From Fusarium oxysporum f. sp. lycopersici 4287 (Eukaryota > Ascomycota > Sordariomycetes > Hypocreales > Nectriaceae), in the NCBI RefSeq assembly GCF_000149955.1, contig NC_030995.1:682001-746000 (forward strand): a DNA stretch of 64,000 nt, given 5' to 3'. Below are positions 36,760 to 48,148 of the stretch, one piece after another. The position numbers were made by a program, and so were the translations under genes. A model generated the notes under the pieces. The model worked only from the letters and a program-made list of their open reading frames with translations. It was not told the origin of the DNA and ran no database searches. Numbering within the stretch: position 1 is the stretch's first letter; every line of letters begins with the position of its first letter.

Positions 36760-37858
36760 TTATGAGCTTTGAGATTGCTTTACCTTTTTTGTGACTATGA
36801 ATGATGATCTGGGGCCAGCCTCAACGGCAACAATTGCCCAACCCTCAGGGGGCGTAAAATCTACCTTTGACCATGATGAAACTGGATCTTGAGCATCTTT
36901 CCCAAGACCAATTTGGCCATTAGTGTTATTCCCTATAACGTAGATGCAGCCATCAGTCGTAAGAGCAATGGCATGTGATTCTCCAATTCCAATATCCTGC
37001 ACGTCTTTGTCTCCATCAACTTCGAAGTAGTTTGGTAGCTCGCTGATATCTTGAAATACGTTGTGTTGGCTTTGCGAGCCAGGGGCTGCCATGCCCCAGA
37101 GATACAATCCGCCACTCTCTGTCAAAGCTGCAGCTGTGTATCCCGCTGCTGCAATCTTCTTGATGGGCTCGCCGAGATCACTCAGATCTTGTATGATTCC
37201 GGGTTCGTTGGCAGGGCTAATAACACGATCAGAATGGCCTTTCTGTAGTTGTTCATGAATGCTAACCAGGACTCGTCAACTTCACGGCCAAGGCAGTCTC
37301 GGAATCGTGGGTCACCACAGCTTAGGACGGTCTCATCCTCGAGAAAAATAATGAAGCCAGCGTCGTAAGCTGTTATCTGGCGGACAGAAGCCTTGCAAGG
37401 CCAGGAATCGGTACTCTTGCTGGCTTTCCATGCTGCCAAGGACGGATACTGAACAATGACTTGATTTGAGGGTGAGCAGTCCGAGTCCTGAACTGCCAAG
37501 ACCTTCCCATCCCCTGAAATAGCACTTGGAGAGTCGAATAGAAATACTTGGTTATCTTCACGGTGAAGAAGCTGGTCAGGGGAGGATCCAGCGATGGCCC
37601 AAGAAGTATCTTGTTGTACTTGAGAGTGTTAGAAAGGGACCCATGTTACAGAACAAAAGACCTACCCGCAGTATAGCTCATTTCGGAAGCAATTAGTCCA
37701 ACAAACCTGGCCGCCATTACTTTTGTGAAAGTGAATACGTCGTCAGGCTCTTCGTCCGCCGGCGAAGGGTCGAATGTGAGCTGGCTCCACGCATTGAAGC
37801 CAGTTGCGTATAGCACCATGGTTTGATCTGAGGAAAGGGTTCGTACCGGGAGACCCAT
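36760..37858 (-). CDS. RCC1-repeat protein (Ats1-like)
   Basis: Three exons (37858-37666, 37618-37267, 37216-36760) encode about 333 residues. RCC1/alpha-tubulin-suppressor-type repeats are visible: an N-terminal blade (VLYATGFNAWSQL), then in the C-terminal third IKKIAAAGYTAAALTESGGLYLWG and VQDIGIGESHAIALTTDGCIYVIGNNTNGQIGLG. The predicted fold is a beta-propeller. RCC1 itself is a Ran GEF, but small fungal members like this one are usually uncharacterised or linked to tubulin or diphthamide-related roles. No exchange function can be claimed. Introns are GT-AG with phase-consistent joins (G|TA, TG|C). The ATG at 37858 was chosen because the propeller begins there, although the frame stays open upstream to 38005. 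It diverges from the Dicer gene. Confidence 0.78.
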
Positions 37859-38713
37859 GACTATCTGGGATGTCAGTGTATGTAAAGAATCGCAAAGAAA
37901 GTTGAGATGTTGATGGTTCGTGGAAGGGCGTCTCCAGCTTGGCAGTGGTAGGTCGAGGTGAAGTTGTGATGAAAGTCTGTGGCAGCTCCAGATGAATATC
38001 GTCACTTGATCACTGGGAGGTCAGCTTATACCGAAATGGATGGAAAACACGGCGAAAAGAAAACGGATTGTCATGAACCCCTAGAAACTGTTGGTCAGCG
38101 GAGGATTTCCTATTTTTCTTGACTTTCTTGCAATTACATTGTATTCTCGGTGCCTGTTCAGCGTGGTAGTGAGAATGAACGGTGCTAATCTTACCCCCTG
38201 CATCGGCAGACTACAGAGCACTCCAGTGCTAGAACACCCAATTGCTGGCAATTCTATTAGGGAAGCGGACATAAAAATACAAGGAGGAGTGTTTAGTGAT
38301 GCAGGAAAATATAAATTGTTGTTCTACTTGACTTTCTAGCAGTAATTTCGAAGTGATGAGGAGCATACTATCTCCTTATTCAGCTCGGCAGTGACTGATG
38401 CACAATTGCTAATCTGCGCAGTCCCTCCGCACTCTCAAGTGCTTGTGAATCAGTGCTTCCTACACCAACACCTCTTGGTGGGCCTCCCACCATCTCTCTT
38501 GATTATACTTCTCTTTTCTTGATAGACTTTTTCTTTTCCCTTGTCATGCTGCTGAGAGCAAAACACTACCCGCAAACCTTCTTTCGTTCTTTAGCTTTTC
38601 ACCAGTCACTGTCCTGCGTGAAGATAACTTCACCAAAGCGCACCAGGATACCTCAACACTTGGCTCGCCTAAGACATCAAAATTACTATTCACTACTCCC
38701 CCATGGTAGGAAA
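37859..38713. other. divergent promoter region, RCC1-repeat gene / DCL2
   Basis: This is 855 bp between two divergent start codons. The right half is open in the DCL2 frame from an ATG at 38453; those 87 codons encode a hydrophobic, non-conserved-looking stretch that I regard as 5' UTR. Confidence 0.5.
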
Positions 38714-41700
38714 ATGATGGAAATCGATGAAGAGAAGTCTCTCAACAGTGGGAGTGCAGACTCCTCACGGTCGGAGAGTCCTGCCACCACCTCGACACCA
38801 TCACCAATGATCGATGTCGAAGAAACAGTGACCTTAATCCCTACCGACAAGGCCCTAAATAGAAAACAAAAGGCCGCAAACAAGTCCAAAGATGCATCTC
38901 CAGTCCCGGACATCATCAGGCCTCGTGCCTACCAGCGAGAGATGTTGGAGCAGAGCCTGAAGAGAAACGTGATTGTTGCGGTAAGTACCTTCAGGCATCG
39001 TTAGTTCGAATCGTATCGTCTAACAATTATCAGATGGATACAGGCAGCGGAAAGACCCAAGTGTATGTTCATCGTAGAGTGTTCTAGGAGTGAGACGTAG
39101 ACTGAACACTACAGCGCCGTTCTTCGCATTCAAGCGGAACTCGAGAGAAGTTCACCCAACAAGGTTCGTGGATCAATTAACAACCTAATGACCAGTCACT
39201 GACTATGTAAAGCTTGTGTGGTTCTTAGGAAAGACTGTTAGCCTCTGCGAACAACAGTTTAATGTTATCAAGAGACAAATGCCATCGGTGCCCATGACAC
39301 TGCTTACGGGGCAGCTCAACATCGATGCATGGTCGCCAGAAGTTTGGCCTCGGATTCTCAAAGGCACTCGTATCATCGTATCTACATTCTCCATCTTGCG
39401 TGATGCTCTTGACCACGCCTTTGTCACAATGGACATGCTCGCTTTAATAGTATTTGACGAAGGTAAGTGGCTGTTCACCTTATAATTACTCTGGTTAACC
39501 AGTGACAGTCCATAATTGCGTTAAGAACAGCTCTGGACGGAAGATCATGATGAACTTCTACCATCGACACAAGAACGTGGGTATGCCAGTACCTGCCATA
39601 CTTGGCTTGACTGCCAGTCCCATTATCTCATCGGATCTTAAGGAGATCGAAAAACTAGAGAATACAATGGACGCTATCTGCGTTACTCCAACCACTCATC
39701 GAGAGCAACTACTCAAGCATGTCAACAAGCCTCACCTCATTCGCTCACTCTACGATGCTACGAAGATCCCTCCCCGTACGCCACTGATGCAACAACTGCA
39801 ATCAGAATACTCGAACATGGATATCGCAAAGGATCCTGAGGTTCTTAAGTTAAAGGCTCTTGTCGCTAATGATGAAAAGAAGCGGGAAAAGTTAATGAAC
39901 GTGATTATGAAGCACGACACGTTCTCGCAACAGCAAATCAGAAGCCTCTGGAACAAGAGTAGAGAAATCCTTGCCGAACTTGGCAGCTGGGCAGTAGACC
40001 ATTACATTTCACAGATGATCAAGACCTTCCTTGACAGAATCGACGCATACAGTGCTTTCACCGATGCATGGTCTAACGAGGACAGGACCTATCTTGCAGG
40101 ACACTTGCGCCGAATCAACATCGGTGTCGTTGACAACTCACCACCAACCGCTCAAACCGTCTCACACAAAACTAGCCGACTGATCCATGAACTTCTTGCG
40201 GCCGAGAACGATGTAGTTGGAATCATATTCGTCAAGGAACGCACTGCAGCGCATACACTTTGCGAGCTTCTTAACAACTACCCCCCTACTCGAGATCGTT
40301 ACCGCGTCGGTGCAATAGTCGGGGCTTCGAGCTACGGACTTCAGAAACAAAAAGTCTATGAGTACTCCAGTGGCCCTGGCCCTCAAGTCCTCGATGATTT
40401 CAGATCAGGGGCTATCAATCTCCTGGTGGCTACCAGTGTCTTAGAAGAAGGTATTGATGTTCCCGCATGCAACCTAGTTGTGTCCTTCGACGAGATCGCT
40501 ACCCTCAAGTCATTCATCCAGCGCCGTGGACGAGCTCGCATGCAGGAATCCAAAATGATTGCCTTGCTGAGCTCAAGCACAGACATCCGCGCCTGGGAAG
40601 AACTGGAGAAAGGCATGAAGGAACGTTACGAAGATGACCAACGAGAATTGGCTCGATTGGATGAACAGGCACGGGCGGAGGAGATTGATTCCACATACTA
40701 TATCGTGAAGAACACAGGAGCACGGCTCGACCTCGACAATGCTCGACAACACCTGGATCGCTTTTGTCAAATTGTTTTCCGCTCAGATTATGTCGGTCAA
40801 CTCCCCGACTATGTCTTCCATAAAGAAGAGACTCCATACGGCGGACCGATCTTGAGAGCTACGGTTACTTTGCCAGGAGGGTTGCCACTCAACCTTCGTA
40901 AGTTCAAAAGTGCTTGCGGGTGGAAGTCTGAACGGAATGCCATTAGAGATGCCGCATTTCAGGCATACGTCGCTTTGTACGAAGCAGGGCTGGTCACAGA
41001 TAACCTGGCCCCTCTCAATGCTAAGTCAGAGAAGGTGGAAGAAAAGACCGACCTAATGCCGGAGCCCCTATTCGACCCCTGGGTCCAGATCGCCCAACGC
41101 TGGAAGTCGGGTTGTGATAAGCAATTCTACTTGTTCGAGTTTACCGATGACGAGTTTCCCGGCCCTTGTTCATTTGACGTCATGTTACCTGCTCTGATCG
41201 ACCTGCCTCGAAAGATCACGTTATACCCTGGGAATGGCTCCAAGTGGTCCATCGTATGCGATTCGTTTGTCGATATACCCGATGAGGTATCCTCAAAAGA
41301 ACCAGATCAAACTTCGGCTCTTTTGGCTATGAACTTTCAGCACCGCTGGCCGGTCGAAGATCGCGAGCATGTTATCAAGATGTCCATAGCCAGTACGACC
41401 ATCTTCCCTGCCCCCCACGTCACCCGGGATGACATGGGTGCATTTCCCTTCCGCGGAGATGGGATGGAAGAGGCGAAGAAACACAGAGTTCTTGTGCGAG
41501 ACCAATACAAAACGCCGTTTCACTACGTCGGCACGATTCCCTCAAAACCTGATTTTTATGATGTGCAACGCCCATTCTATGAATATGACAAAGGTCCATT
41601 GAATGAAGAGTATCTGGTTCTTGAAAGATGGGGTCTTCGAGTCGACTTACTTCATGATTTGAAGGATGGTCAGGCCAAGTCAAGCACTAAACCTTACGAG

Positions 41701-43285
41701 TGTGTGCTTCCCATTTCTTATGCCCGTGTTGATAGGGTCAAGAGACGAGTCGTCAAGTGCGGTCTGTTCATTCCACATATCATACATGAGCTAGAGGTGC
41801 AGCTTATTGCATCTGAATTATCTTCTACACTTCTGAAGCCAGTTGGCATCAAGAATTTGCAGTTGGTGCTTGAGGCCGTAAGCTCGCCTAGCGCTCGTGA
41901 ACCTGTCGACTACCAGAGACTTGAGTTTTTGGGCGATTCTATTTTGAAGTTTTGCACCGTCACTCAGGCTTATTCTGAACGTAAGTTACCCCCTTGTTGT
42001 GGAAGTCGATACACTAACTAAAATCACAGACCCGTCCTGGCCCGAAGGCCTTCTGAATCACTTTAAAGATCGACTCGTATCCAACGAACGACTCCAACGA
42101 GTGTGTCTTGAGAAAGGGCTCTCAAAGTTCATTCTTTCGAAGCCTTTCACCGCCTTGAAATGGAGGCCACGCTATCTTGATGACATTCTTAAAGAAAAAC
42201 CTGCCCCTCGACCCGCGCCAGTGGGTGGATCGAAGACCTTGGCCGATGTTGTAGAGGCACTTATCGGAGCCTCTTACCAAGACGGAGGGCTGACCAAGGC
42301 CCTTAAATGCATTTCAGTCTTTTTGGGCGACAGCTGCAACTGGCATCAAGAGGGTGTGGCTAGAGACATTCTCTTTGCTGCAGCTCCTAGCGACGTTCAG
42401 CTTCCCAGTAACCTTGAACCCCTTGAAGACCTGATCAAGTATAAATTCAAGAAGAAGTCTCTGCTGATCGAAGCAGTTACTCATGGTTCATATGCTACAG
42501 CCATGCAGGAAAAATCCTACGAGCAGCTCGAGTTTCTGGGGGACGCTATTCTGGATTATATCGTTGTCACCAAAATGTTTCAGCACGATCCGCCGATTCC
42601 TACTGGTCGCCTTCATATGATCAAAACGGCCATTGTGAATGGAGAGTTCCTTTCACTTGTGAATCTAGTCAACTCTATCCAACGAAAAGACTTGGAAGTT
42701 AGGCCCGATGGTGAGCTTGTAACCAAAACTACTGCACTTCCACTTTGGAAGTTCATGAGGTTTAACTCTTCCGAAATGGCCAATGTCATGGTAGAAACCG
42801 AGGAGAAATTCGAGTCCATGCGACGGGAGCTTGTCATAGCTTTGTGGGGTGATGGTCACTACCCCTGGGCGCTCCTCGCACGCCTTCACCCCCAAAAGTT
42901 TTATTCGGATATGTTTGAAGCTCTTCTCGGTGCCGTCTGGGTCGACTCGGGATCTATCGAAGAATGCACGCGTGTTCTTGAAACATTTCAGGTAATGGAC
43001 TATCTGGAATTTGTTATCAAGGAGGACATACACGTTCAGCATCCCAAAGAGGAACTTTCTAAGTTCGCTGATAGACAAAAGATGAAATACACTACAACCC
43101 TGATCGAAGAACCCGAGCCTCGATGGAGTTGTGGAGTCACAATTGGAGAGCGGTTGGTAGGAGAAGTCGAAAGTTCTCTCAACAAGGTTGAGGCTATGAC
43201 CAAAGCTGCGGAGAATGCAATTCGACTTTTGACAGAGGAGATGAATGCGGTAAATCAGCAACAAGATGCCATGGACGCCTCTTAG
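38714..43285 (+). CDS. dcl2: Dicer-like protein 2 (RNase III/helicase)
   Basis: Six exons (38714-38980, 39034-39062, 39115-39163, 39213-39462, 39509-41980, 42030-43285) encode about 1440 residues. It cleaves double-stranded RNA into small RNAs for quelling-type silencing and antiviral defence. Domains in order: a DExH helicase with Walker A (MDTGSGKTQV, about 90-99) split by introns, motif II DEVH (about 196-199, formed across an intron), motif VI QRRGRARM (about 534); a Dicer dimerisation domain (about 640-700); RNase IIIa (LEFLGDSILKF, about 1003-1013); RNase IIIb (LEFLGDAILDY, about 1190) with a downstream DMFEALLGAVWVDSG; and a C-terminal dsRNA-binding domain (about 1360-1424). No PAZ domain was recognised, as in other fungal DCL2 proteins. 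The UAG stop at 43283-43285 is followed in frame by 157 more open codons, described separately. Confidence 0.93.
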
Positions 43286-43759
43286 GAAGGGGATCAGGAA
43301 CACGCCTCGCAGAGAGATGACCTTGCACAGAAACAGGACGAGGTCACGGCCGATACTTCGCCAGAGAAGGAGTCCATTGATCATTTGATGGAAGGCATTC
43401 TAACCGATAATCCGGAGGACAAGGAGCCGGTTGTTCCTCCAAAGAAAGAGAACAAGGCGAAGTCGTTGGTCGAGCCACTGAAGAACGAGAATACGAAGAA
43501 GTTGGCCGCCCACCTAAAGGAAGTGGAGTTAGCTCGTAGGCCCATAGAGGAGGATTTGATCGATTTCTCGGAGGACGAGATGTCGGTCGACCGTCCAAAG
43601 GAAGTGGATTTAGGCCATCATTCCATGGAGGAGGATTTGATCGGGTTCTCAGACGACGAGACATCGGACGATCGTCCAAGCAAAAAGAGACCAGTTGACG
43701 TTTCAGAAGATCACGAGATAGCTGGTCTTCCAGAGAAGAAAAAGTCTAAGAAGTTTTGA
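43286..43759 (+). CDS. in-frame open extension downstream of the DCL2 stop
   Basis: Directly after the DCL2 UAG, the same frame stays open for 157 codons and ends at a TGA at 43757-43759. The composition is acidic and Lys-rich. Two tandem 81-nt (27-codon) units lie near 43518-43598 and 43599-43679; they share KEV[ED]L and EEDLI[DG]FS[ED]DE and end in DRP. Substitutions between the units keep the frame and mostly conserve charge, which suggests translation at some time. It may be reached by stop-codon readthrough, or by removing a candidate 36-nt in-frame intron (43250-43285: GTAAAT donor, CTCTTAG acceptor that contains the UAG). It may also be a C-terminus lost by a recent nonsense change. 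No independent start is convincing. Confidence 0.45.
   Translation, partial: EGDQEHASQRDDLAQKQDEVTADTSPEKESIDHLMEGILTDNPEDKEPVVPPKKENKAKSLVEPLKNENTKKLAAHLKEVELARRPIEEDLIDFSEDEMSVDRPKEVDLGHHSMEEDLIGFSDDETSDDRPSKKRPVDVSEDHEIAGLPEKKKSKKF
43518..43679 (+). repeat. two tandem 81-bp units in frame with DCL2
   Basis: The segments beginning AAGGAAGTGGAGTTAG (43518) and AAGGAAGTGGATTTAGG (43599), and the segments beginning GAGGAGGATTTGATCG (43547 and 43628), are each 81 bp apart. This gives two diverged copies of a 27-codon unit. Confidence 0.8.
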
Positions 43760-43853
43760 GGCCTGAGGATACGGGAATTCTTTGGAGAGAGTAAACCAAG
43801 AAGGATAAGACTAGACATGGCTTGTAGATACCTAGATAGATACCCTAGCTCGT

Positions 43854-44705
43854 CTATACTTGCTTTCCAAGTTCCTCCAAAATCGTGTCTACTGTCCACT
43901 CAAATGTCTTCTCAATATCTCCATCAGCACTCACATCACTCTGTACCTTGATACCCTCCTTATCCAAAACATCCGTCTTGAACTTCCCCTCTACATCGCC
44001 ATACTCAAACATCCAAGCATGCTCTTCTACATAGTTAGGCCAGACGATCTTATCAACGTAACCGGGAGGATCTGCCCAGAAGCCCTCCAGGGTGACATAC
44101 CCGTCTCTGGCTTCCCTTCTCTTCTTAGCCTTTTCGTATGTCGTACGCAAGAAGAGCTTGATGTCCAAGTTGGGCTTTATAGCAGCCATAGAAGGGGAGT
44201 AGAGAAGAAAGCCATCAAGGAGACATAGACGGAGATTTTTGCGGAGGGGATGGTCTGGGCCTAGAGCGGCATCGACTTTGGCACGCTGGGCGGCGATGCT
44301 GGCTTCTGATACGGGGCACTTGCCGACGGAGTTTTGATCTTCTTTGGAATCAAGGGTAGGCTAAAAGATGAAGTCAGACATAAACATCATGACTAAAGAC
44401 ATATGACTTACAGGAAAGGCAGCGTGCTGGCGGATATAAGCGAGGGACTCGGCCATAGCCGGGATATCAAGGGCCTCAGCACAATCCCAATCTAGGAGAC
44501 CGTTTTTGGTTGGTAGCCTATAGAAGTTAGATATAGTTCATGTCAAAATATCGATTGTATCATACTCATTCTCAGGTCTATAAAAGTCATCCTCATGAAG
44601 AATGAAAGTATTGGGGAAAATGTCCCGCAACAGCCGTGCAAGGGTAGTTTTCCCACTCGAGGAGCACCCCGAGATACCGACTATGAGGGCCTTGTTTGCG
44701 CTCAT
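43854..44705 (-). CDS. NRK1: nicotinamide riboside kinase
   Basis: Three exons (44705-44566, 44517-44412, 44360-43854) encode about 250 residues. It phosphorylates nicotinamide riboside (and nicotinic acid riboside) with ATP, a salvage route into NAD. The uridine-kinase-like fold is visible: Walker A GISGCSSSGKTT (about 10-21), HEDDFYRP (the substrate/metal Asp pair), a W-D motif in LLDWDCAEALD, a LLDGFLLY strand and the LRTTYEKAKKRREAR lid helix. Length is normal for fungal Nrk1. Introns are about 48-51 bp, GT-AG, with phase-consistent joins. It faces DCL2 tail to tail: 568 bp between the annotated stops, but only 94 bp if the DCL2 extension is translated. Confidence 0.92.
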
Positions 44706-45640
44706 GATGCCAAGATATCAGCAGTTATGTTGTGTAATGTTAGCCTGGTCGTGAGTTTGACGTCGGCAAAGTGCGGGAGGATTACAAGCACGCACATGCA
44801 GGGGAGGGTTTGATAGTGGCGCTCAGCCGCTAACGATGGAAATACAGGGGTTGTTATCGGACTTTGATCTACGAGACAAGGTTCTACGGACTTGGCATCA
44901 TTCTCAAAACGTAAACTATTGAATTTATCATCCTCTAAGTAAAATAAACTAAAACTAAACTCCTGATATTAAAATCAGGAGTGCAACAGTCACGCGATGC
45001 TTGTTGCGATAACATCGCACAATCAAGATCGTCGACTCCTTTCCCCGTCGAGTCTAGCGGAAGACGTTGGAAGAGACGAACCACAACCGTGAGCCGTAGC
45101 ATTGGGTCAACCGATTTGCTGAGAGAAGATGAACGGCGATTAAATAAAAAGGTCTCTACGTGCGACAACACTTTACTATCATTGGTAGTGTGTACATTCC
45201 CTTGCGGGAGATTGCCAAGAGCTGCACTATAATTTACTAGAATTAGACTTAGGCTTAGATTTAGACTTGATTTTTGGTTGCCATCAAAGGGGGGAAGTTT
45301 GAAGCAAGGGAGGATGTATTTGTGTAAGTCGATGCCAACAAAGAAGTGTCCATTTTGCTTCTGTTCTTCATGATATCGAGCCGCTGTCTTTTTATGTCCC
45401 CTCTGTTCATGTTTGCTTCTTCTCATTTCTCGCCTCTAATCTCAGCTCGCATTCTCTCCAAGCGTGCCAAGTCCGCCATCATGCACTTATAATTCGAATT
45501 CGAGTCATATACCAAGATTCCAACAAATCGAATTGGTTATCTTGCCCAATTATTCGCAGCCGACACATACCAGACGCCTCTCCCGTGTGCTCTCCCTTGA
45601 GAACACTCTTCCCCTTTATATAGGGTTACCCAAAGATATC
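44706..45640. other. divergent intergenic region, no gene seen
   Basis: This is 935 bp between the NRK1 and GT64 start codons. A 163-codon minus-strand frame (44935-45426) has no recognisable domain and overlaps the likely promoter, so it is not called. Around 45240-45275 there are imperfect TTAGACTTAG-like repeats. Confidence 0.5.
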
Positions 45641-46823
45641 ATGGGACAGCATTCCCGGCTTCTGCCACAAGCAAAAATGTTGAAGCCTTCAAACTCCTCC
45701 TTCATGCAGAAGACTAGGCCCCTGAGGAATAGGTTGGCAGAGAAGATTGAGTGGGTGAAGCTTCGTACGCCAAAGGTCGTAAAATCGAGAGCATTTCGAA
45801 GAGCGGCGACTATTACATCTGCTGTGTTCTTTGCTCTTTCGTTCATTATTATTTTGGCAAAGTTGACAAATGCTGGTTTCTTTATACCGAAACTTGTCAG
45901 CCATATCTCGAGATATCCCACGTGTCAAAGTAAAGGGATCAATGGGACAAGAGATATATGGGAGGCTTCACAGAAGAAGTACGAGAACCTGATGGACGAT
46001 AAGTTTACGTATGTTTCTGAATCTCTTTCCGAGCTCATTTTTAGAATGCTAACAATGATCGTGTTCCAGAATTGCTATGCAAACGTATCGTCGACCGAAG
46101 GAACTCCAAGAAACGCTCAACATCATCCTGAGCGAGGAAGTTCCCTCGCTCCTTGAAATAGTCGTTGTCTGGAACGATCTCGAAAACTACCCTCCAGATG
46201 ACTATGTTTCCAAATACGGAGTCCCTGTCCGATTCCGGAAGTCGAAGCGCAACAGTCTCAACGAAAAGCTCTGGCCCGATCCCGACTACAAGACACAAGC
46301 GATTCTGCTCTCAGACGATGATGTCTACTATCACCCGAACGATCTCGAGTTCGTCTTTCAGACATGGCGCAAGTTTGGCAGGAATCGAATGGTCGGCGCT
46401 CTCGCTCGATGCACACCCGTCAATACGTTTGGATACCACAAATACACATTCTGCTCCAGCAGACGGGGAGAGGATGAGTATAACATGGTCTTAACCAATC
46501 TTGCTTTCTCACATGTGTCGTTCCTCGACTATTACTCCTCCAACGACACCATCATGACACAGATCAGAGAGTATGTGGACGAGGGCTTCAACTGCGAGGA
46601 TCTTGCCATGAACTACGTCCACGGGCTGCTCACTGGCGAAGGACCTCTCCTAATCAATGGACATGAAAAATATGTCAACTTTGTTCCTAAAGTTGGAATC
46701 AGTATGAAGAAGGGTCATATGGAGGCCAGAAGTGCCTGTCTGAACGACTTTTCCGAGATGTTTGGATGCCACCCCTTGGTCGATGAGTCTGGATACATTC
46801 AACAAGGTGTACTGGTGATGTGA
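45641..46823 (+). CDS. GT64 (exostosin-like/EXTL2-type) glycosyltransferase
   Basis: Two exons (45641-46008, 46070-46823) encode about 373 residues. It is a type II membrane protein with a basic N-terminal tail, one membrane segment (about 56-75) and a lumenal GT64 domain. The domain shows IAMQTYRRPKELQETL at its start, a nucleotide-sugar/metal motif DDDVYY (about 205-210), SLNEKLWP upstream of it, and CEDLAMNYV near the end, all typical of the exostosin C-terminal domain. Animal relatives transfer GlcNAc/GalNAc to heparan precursors, but fungal substrates are unknown, so only a retaining hexosaminyl- or hexosyltransferase role can be inferred. The ATG at 45641 is the first ATG of the open frame. 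The 61-bp intron has a GCTAAC branch site. Confidence 0.83.
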
Positions 46824-47219
46824 GGAGTTTCAGAAGATAATCGATATCATTTTGAGCGTTTTGAATCGCAACGAGGCGAGTCTCATGTGAATACTGTATA
46901 ACAAGACGGGACGTAGATAGTTGGTTGCACAGTTAACTAGGCAGAGTCAAAGACGGCTGCACCGGGAGCGTTATATTATGACAATTATCGATTTAAAGAA
47001 ATAATTTAAATTGGAAGCGACAAATAAGGAAGCCGGGTAATGAATAAACCTGAAAACGTGATCTTGACCAGGTTTTGAAACACTCATGAAATCGATTTTC
47101 ATCCATACTTACTGCTGCCCCACGTGATGTAACCAACGTCAACCTATTGCACTTGGCTCCATCACCAAAACCACCGAAAACAGCCTCACAACCTCTAATC
47201 CTCCTCCTCACCCCCAACC
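46824..47219. other. intergenic, no gene seen
   Basis: This is 396 bp between the GT64 stop and the PTH2 start. It should contain the GT64 3' UTR and the PTH2 promoter. A CCCACGTGA E-box-like site lies near 47120. Confidence 0.5.
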
Positions 47220-47946
47220 ATGGCGATGAACCCAGGCGAACAAACAGGAGTAATTATCTCCACAGCCGTCGTGGCCCTCCTCACCGGCTACGCTTTCGGT
47301 ATCTATACTATCCGAGGCTACCTCATCCCACCCTCTCTGTTCGAGGAGCGCCGGCGCAACATACACGATCCTGTCGAGAGTGACGAAAGCGATATCGACG
47401 AGGATGACACTGTTCTTGATCATGCTCCCAACTGGGCTAATGGCGCTGACGCCGATAAGAGGCAGGGTTTGAAGAATGTTGAGACGGAGAAGGAGCCTGT
47501 TCTGAAGGACAATGGAGAGGAGTGCAAGCTTGTTCTTGTTGTGCGAACAGATCTGGGCATGACAAAGGGTACGTTAACACAATTACTCTTGAAATCGTCT
47601 ATGCAGAGTGCTAACAGTATGTGTTGTAGGCAAAATCGCTGCTCAATGCTCCCACGCTACCCTCGCATGCTACAAGGCCCTCTCCCGTGCCCCCTCCAAC
47701 TCTCCCCTGTCTAAGATCCTCAAGCGCTGGGAACGTCTCGGTCAGGCCAAGATCGCCGTGCAAGTCAAGAGTCAGGATGAGATGCTCGAGCTTCGACACA
47801 AGGCTCGGTCTCTTGGCATCACAGCGGAGGTTATCCAGGATGCTGGACGAACACAAATTGAGGCGGGTAGCATGACGGTGCTGGGCGTTGGACCTGCGCC
47901 TAGAAGCCTTGTTGACCAGGTCACTGGTGGACTTAAGCTGCTGTAA
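47220..47946 (+). CDS. PTH2: peptidyl-tRNA hydrolase 2
   Basis: Two exons (47220-47568, 47630-47946) encode about 221 residues. It releases tRNA from prematurely dropped peptidyl-tRNA. It is also known as a mitochondrial outer-membrane or cytosolic protein with a role in ubiquitin-dependent pathways. An N-terminal membrane anchor (VIISTAVVALLTGYAFGIYTI, residues 11-31) is followed by an acidic linker. The PTH2 fold begins at KLVLVVRTDLGMTKGKIAAQCSHA and includes KIAVQVKSQDEM and the C-terminal AGRTQIEAGSMTVLGVGPAP. The active-site residues of the family (Lys in GKIAAQ, His in CSHA, Asp in VRTDLGM) are present. The intron is GT-AG with a GCTAAC branch. It is convergent with UTP7, 202 bp away. 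Confidence 0.94.
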
Positions 47947-48148
47947 ATGGTGAAGACTCGAAAAGAATAGAAAGGATTTTGGGGATACACGAAGACACGC
48001 ACGGGATTACGAATTGGGTCGGATAGGTAAAAGTACTGCAAAATAGACATTCACGCGGGAATTTGATAGACAAACCCGCATTTTTCACTCAAAAGAAGCA
48101 TATTTTCTGTGATACAGGGTATTATTCGCATTTGTACGTCCAAGTCTA

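Noticed and set aside
38453..38713. In-frame upstream extension of DCL2 by 87 codons
   Set aside because: The residues are hydrophobic and unlike known Dicer N-termini; the ATG pair at 38714/38717 is followed by a more typical hydrophilic N-terminus.
44935..45426. 163-codon minus-strand open frame between NRK1 and the GT64 gene
   Set aside because: It lies in a divergent promoter region, has no recognisable domain and its composition is like translated non-coding DNA.
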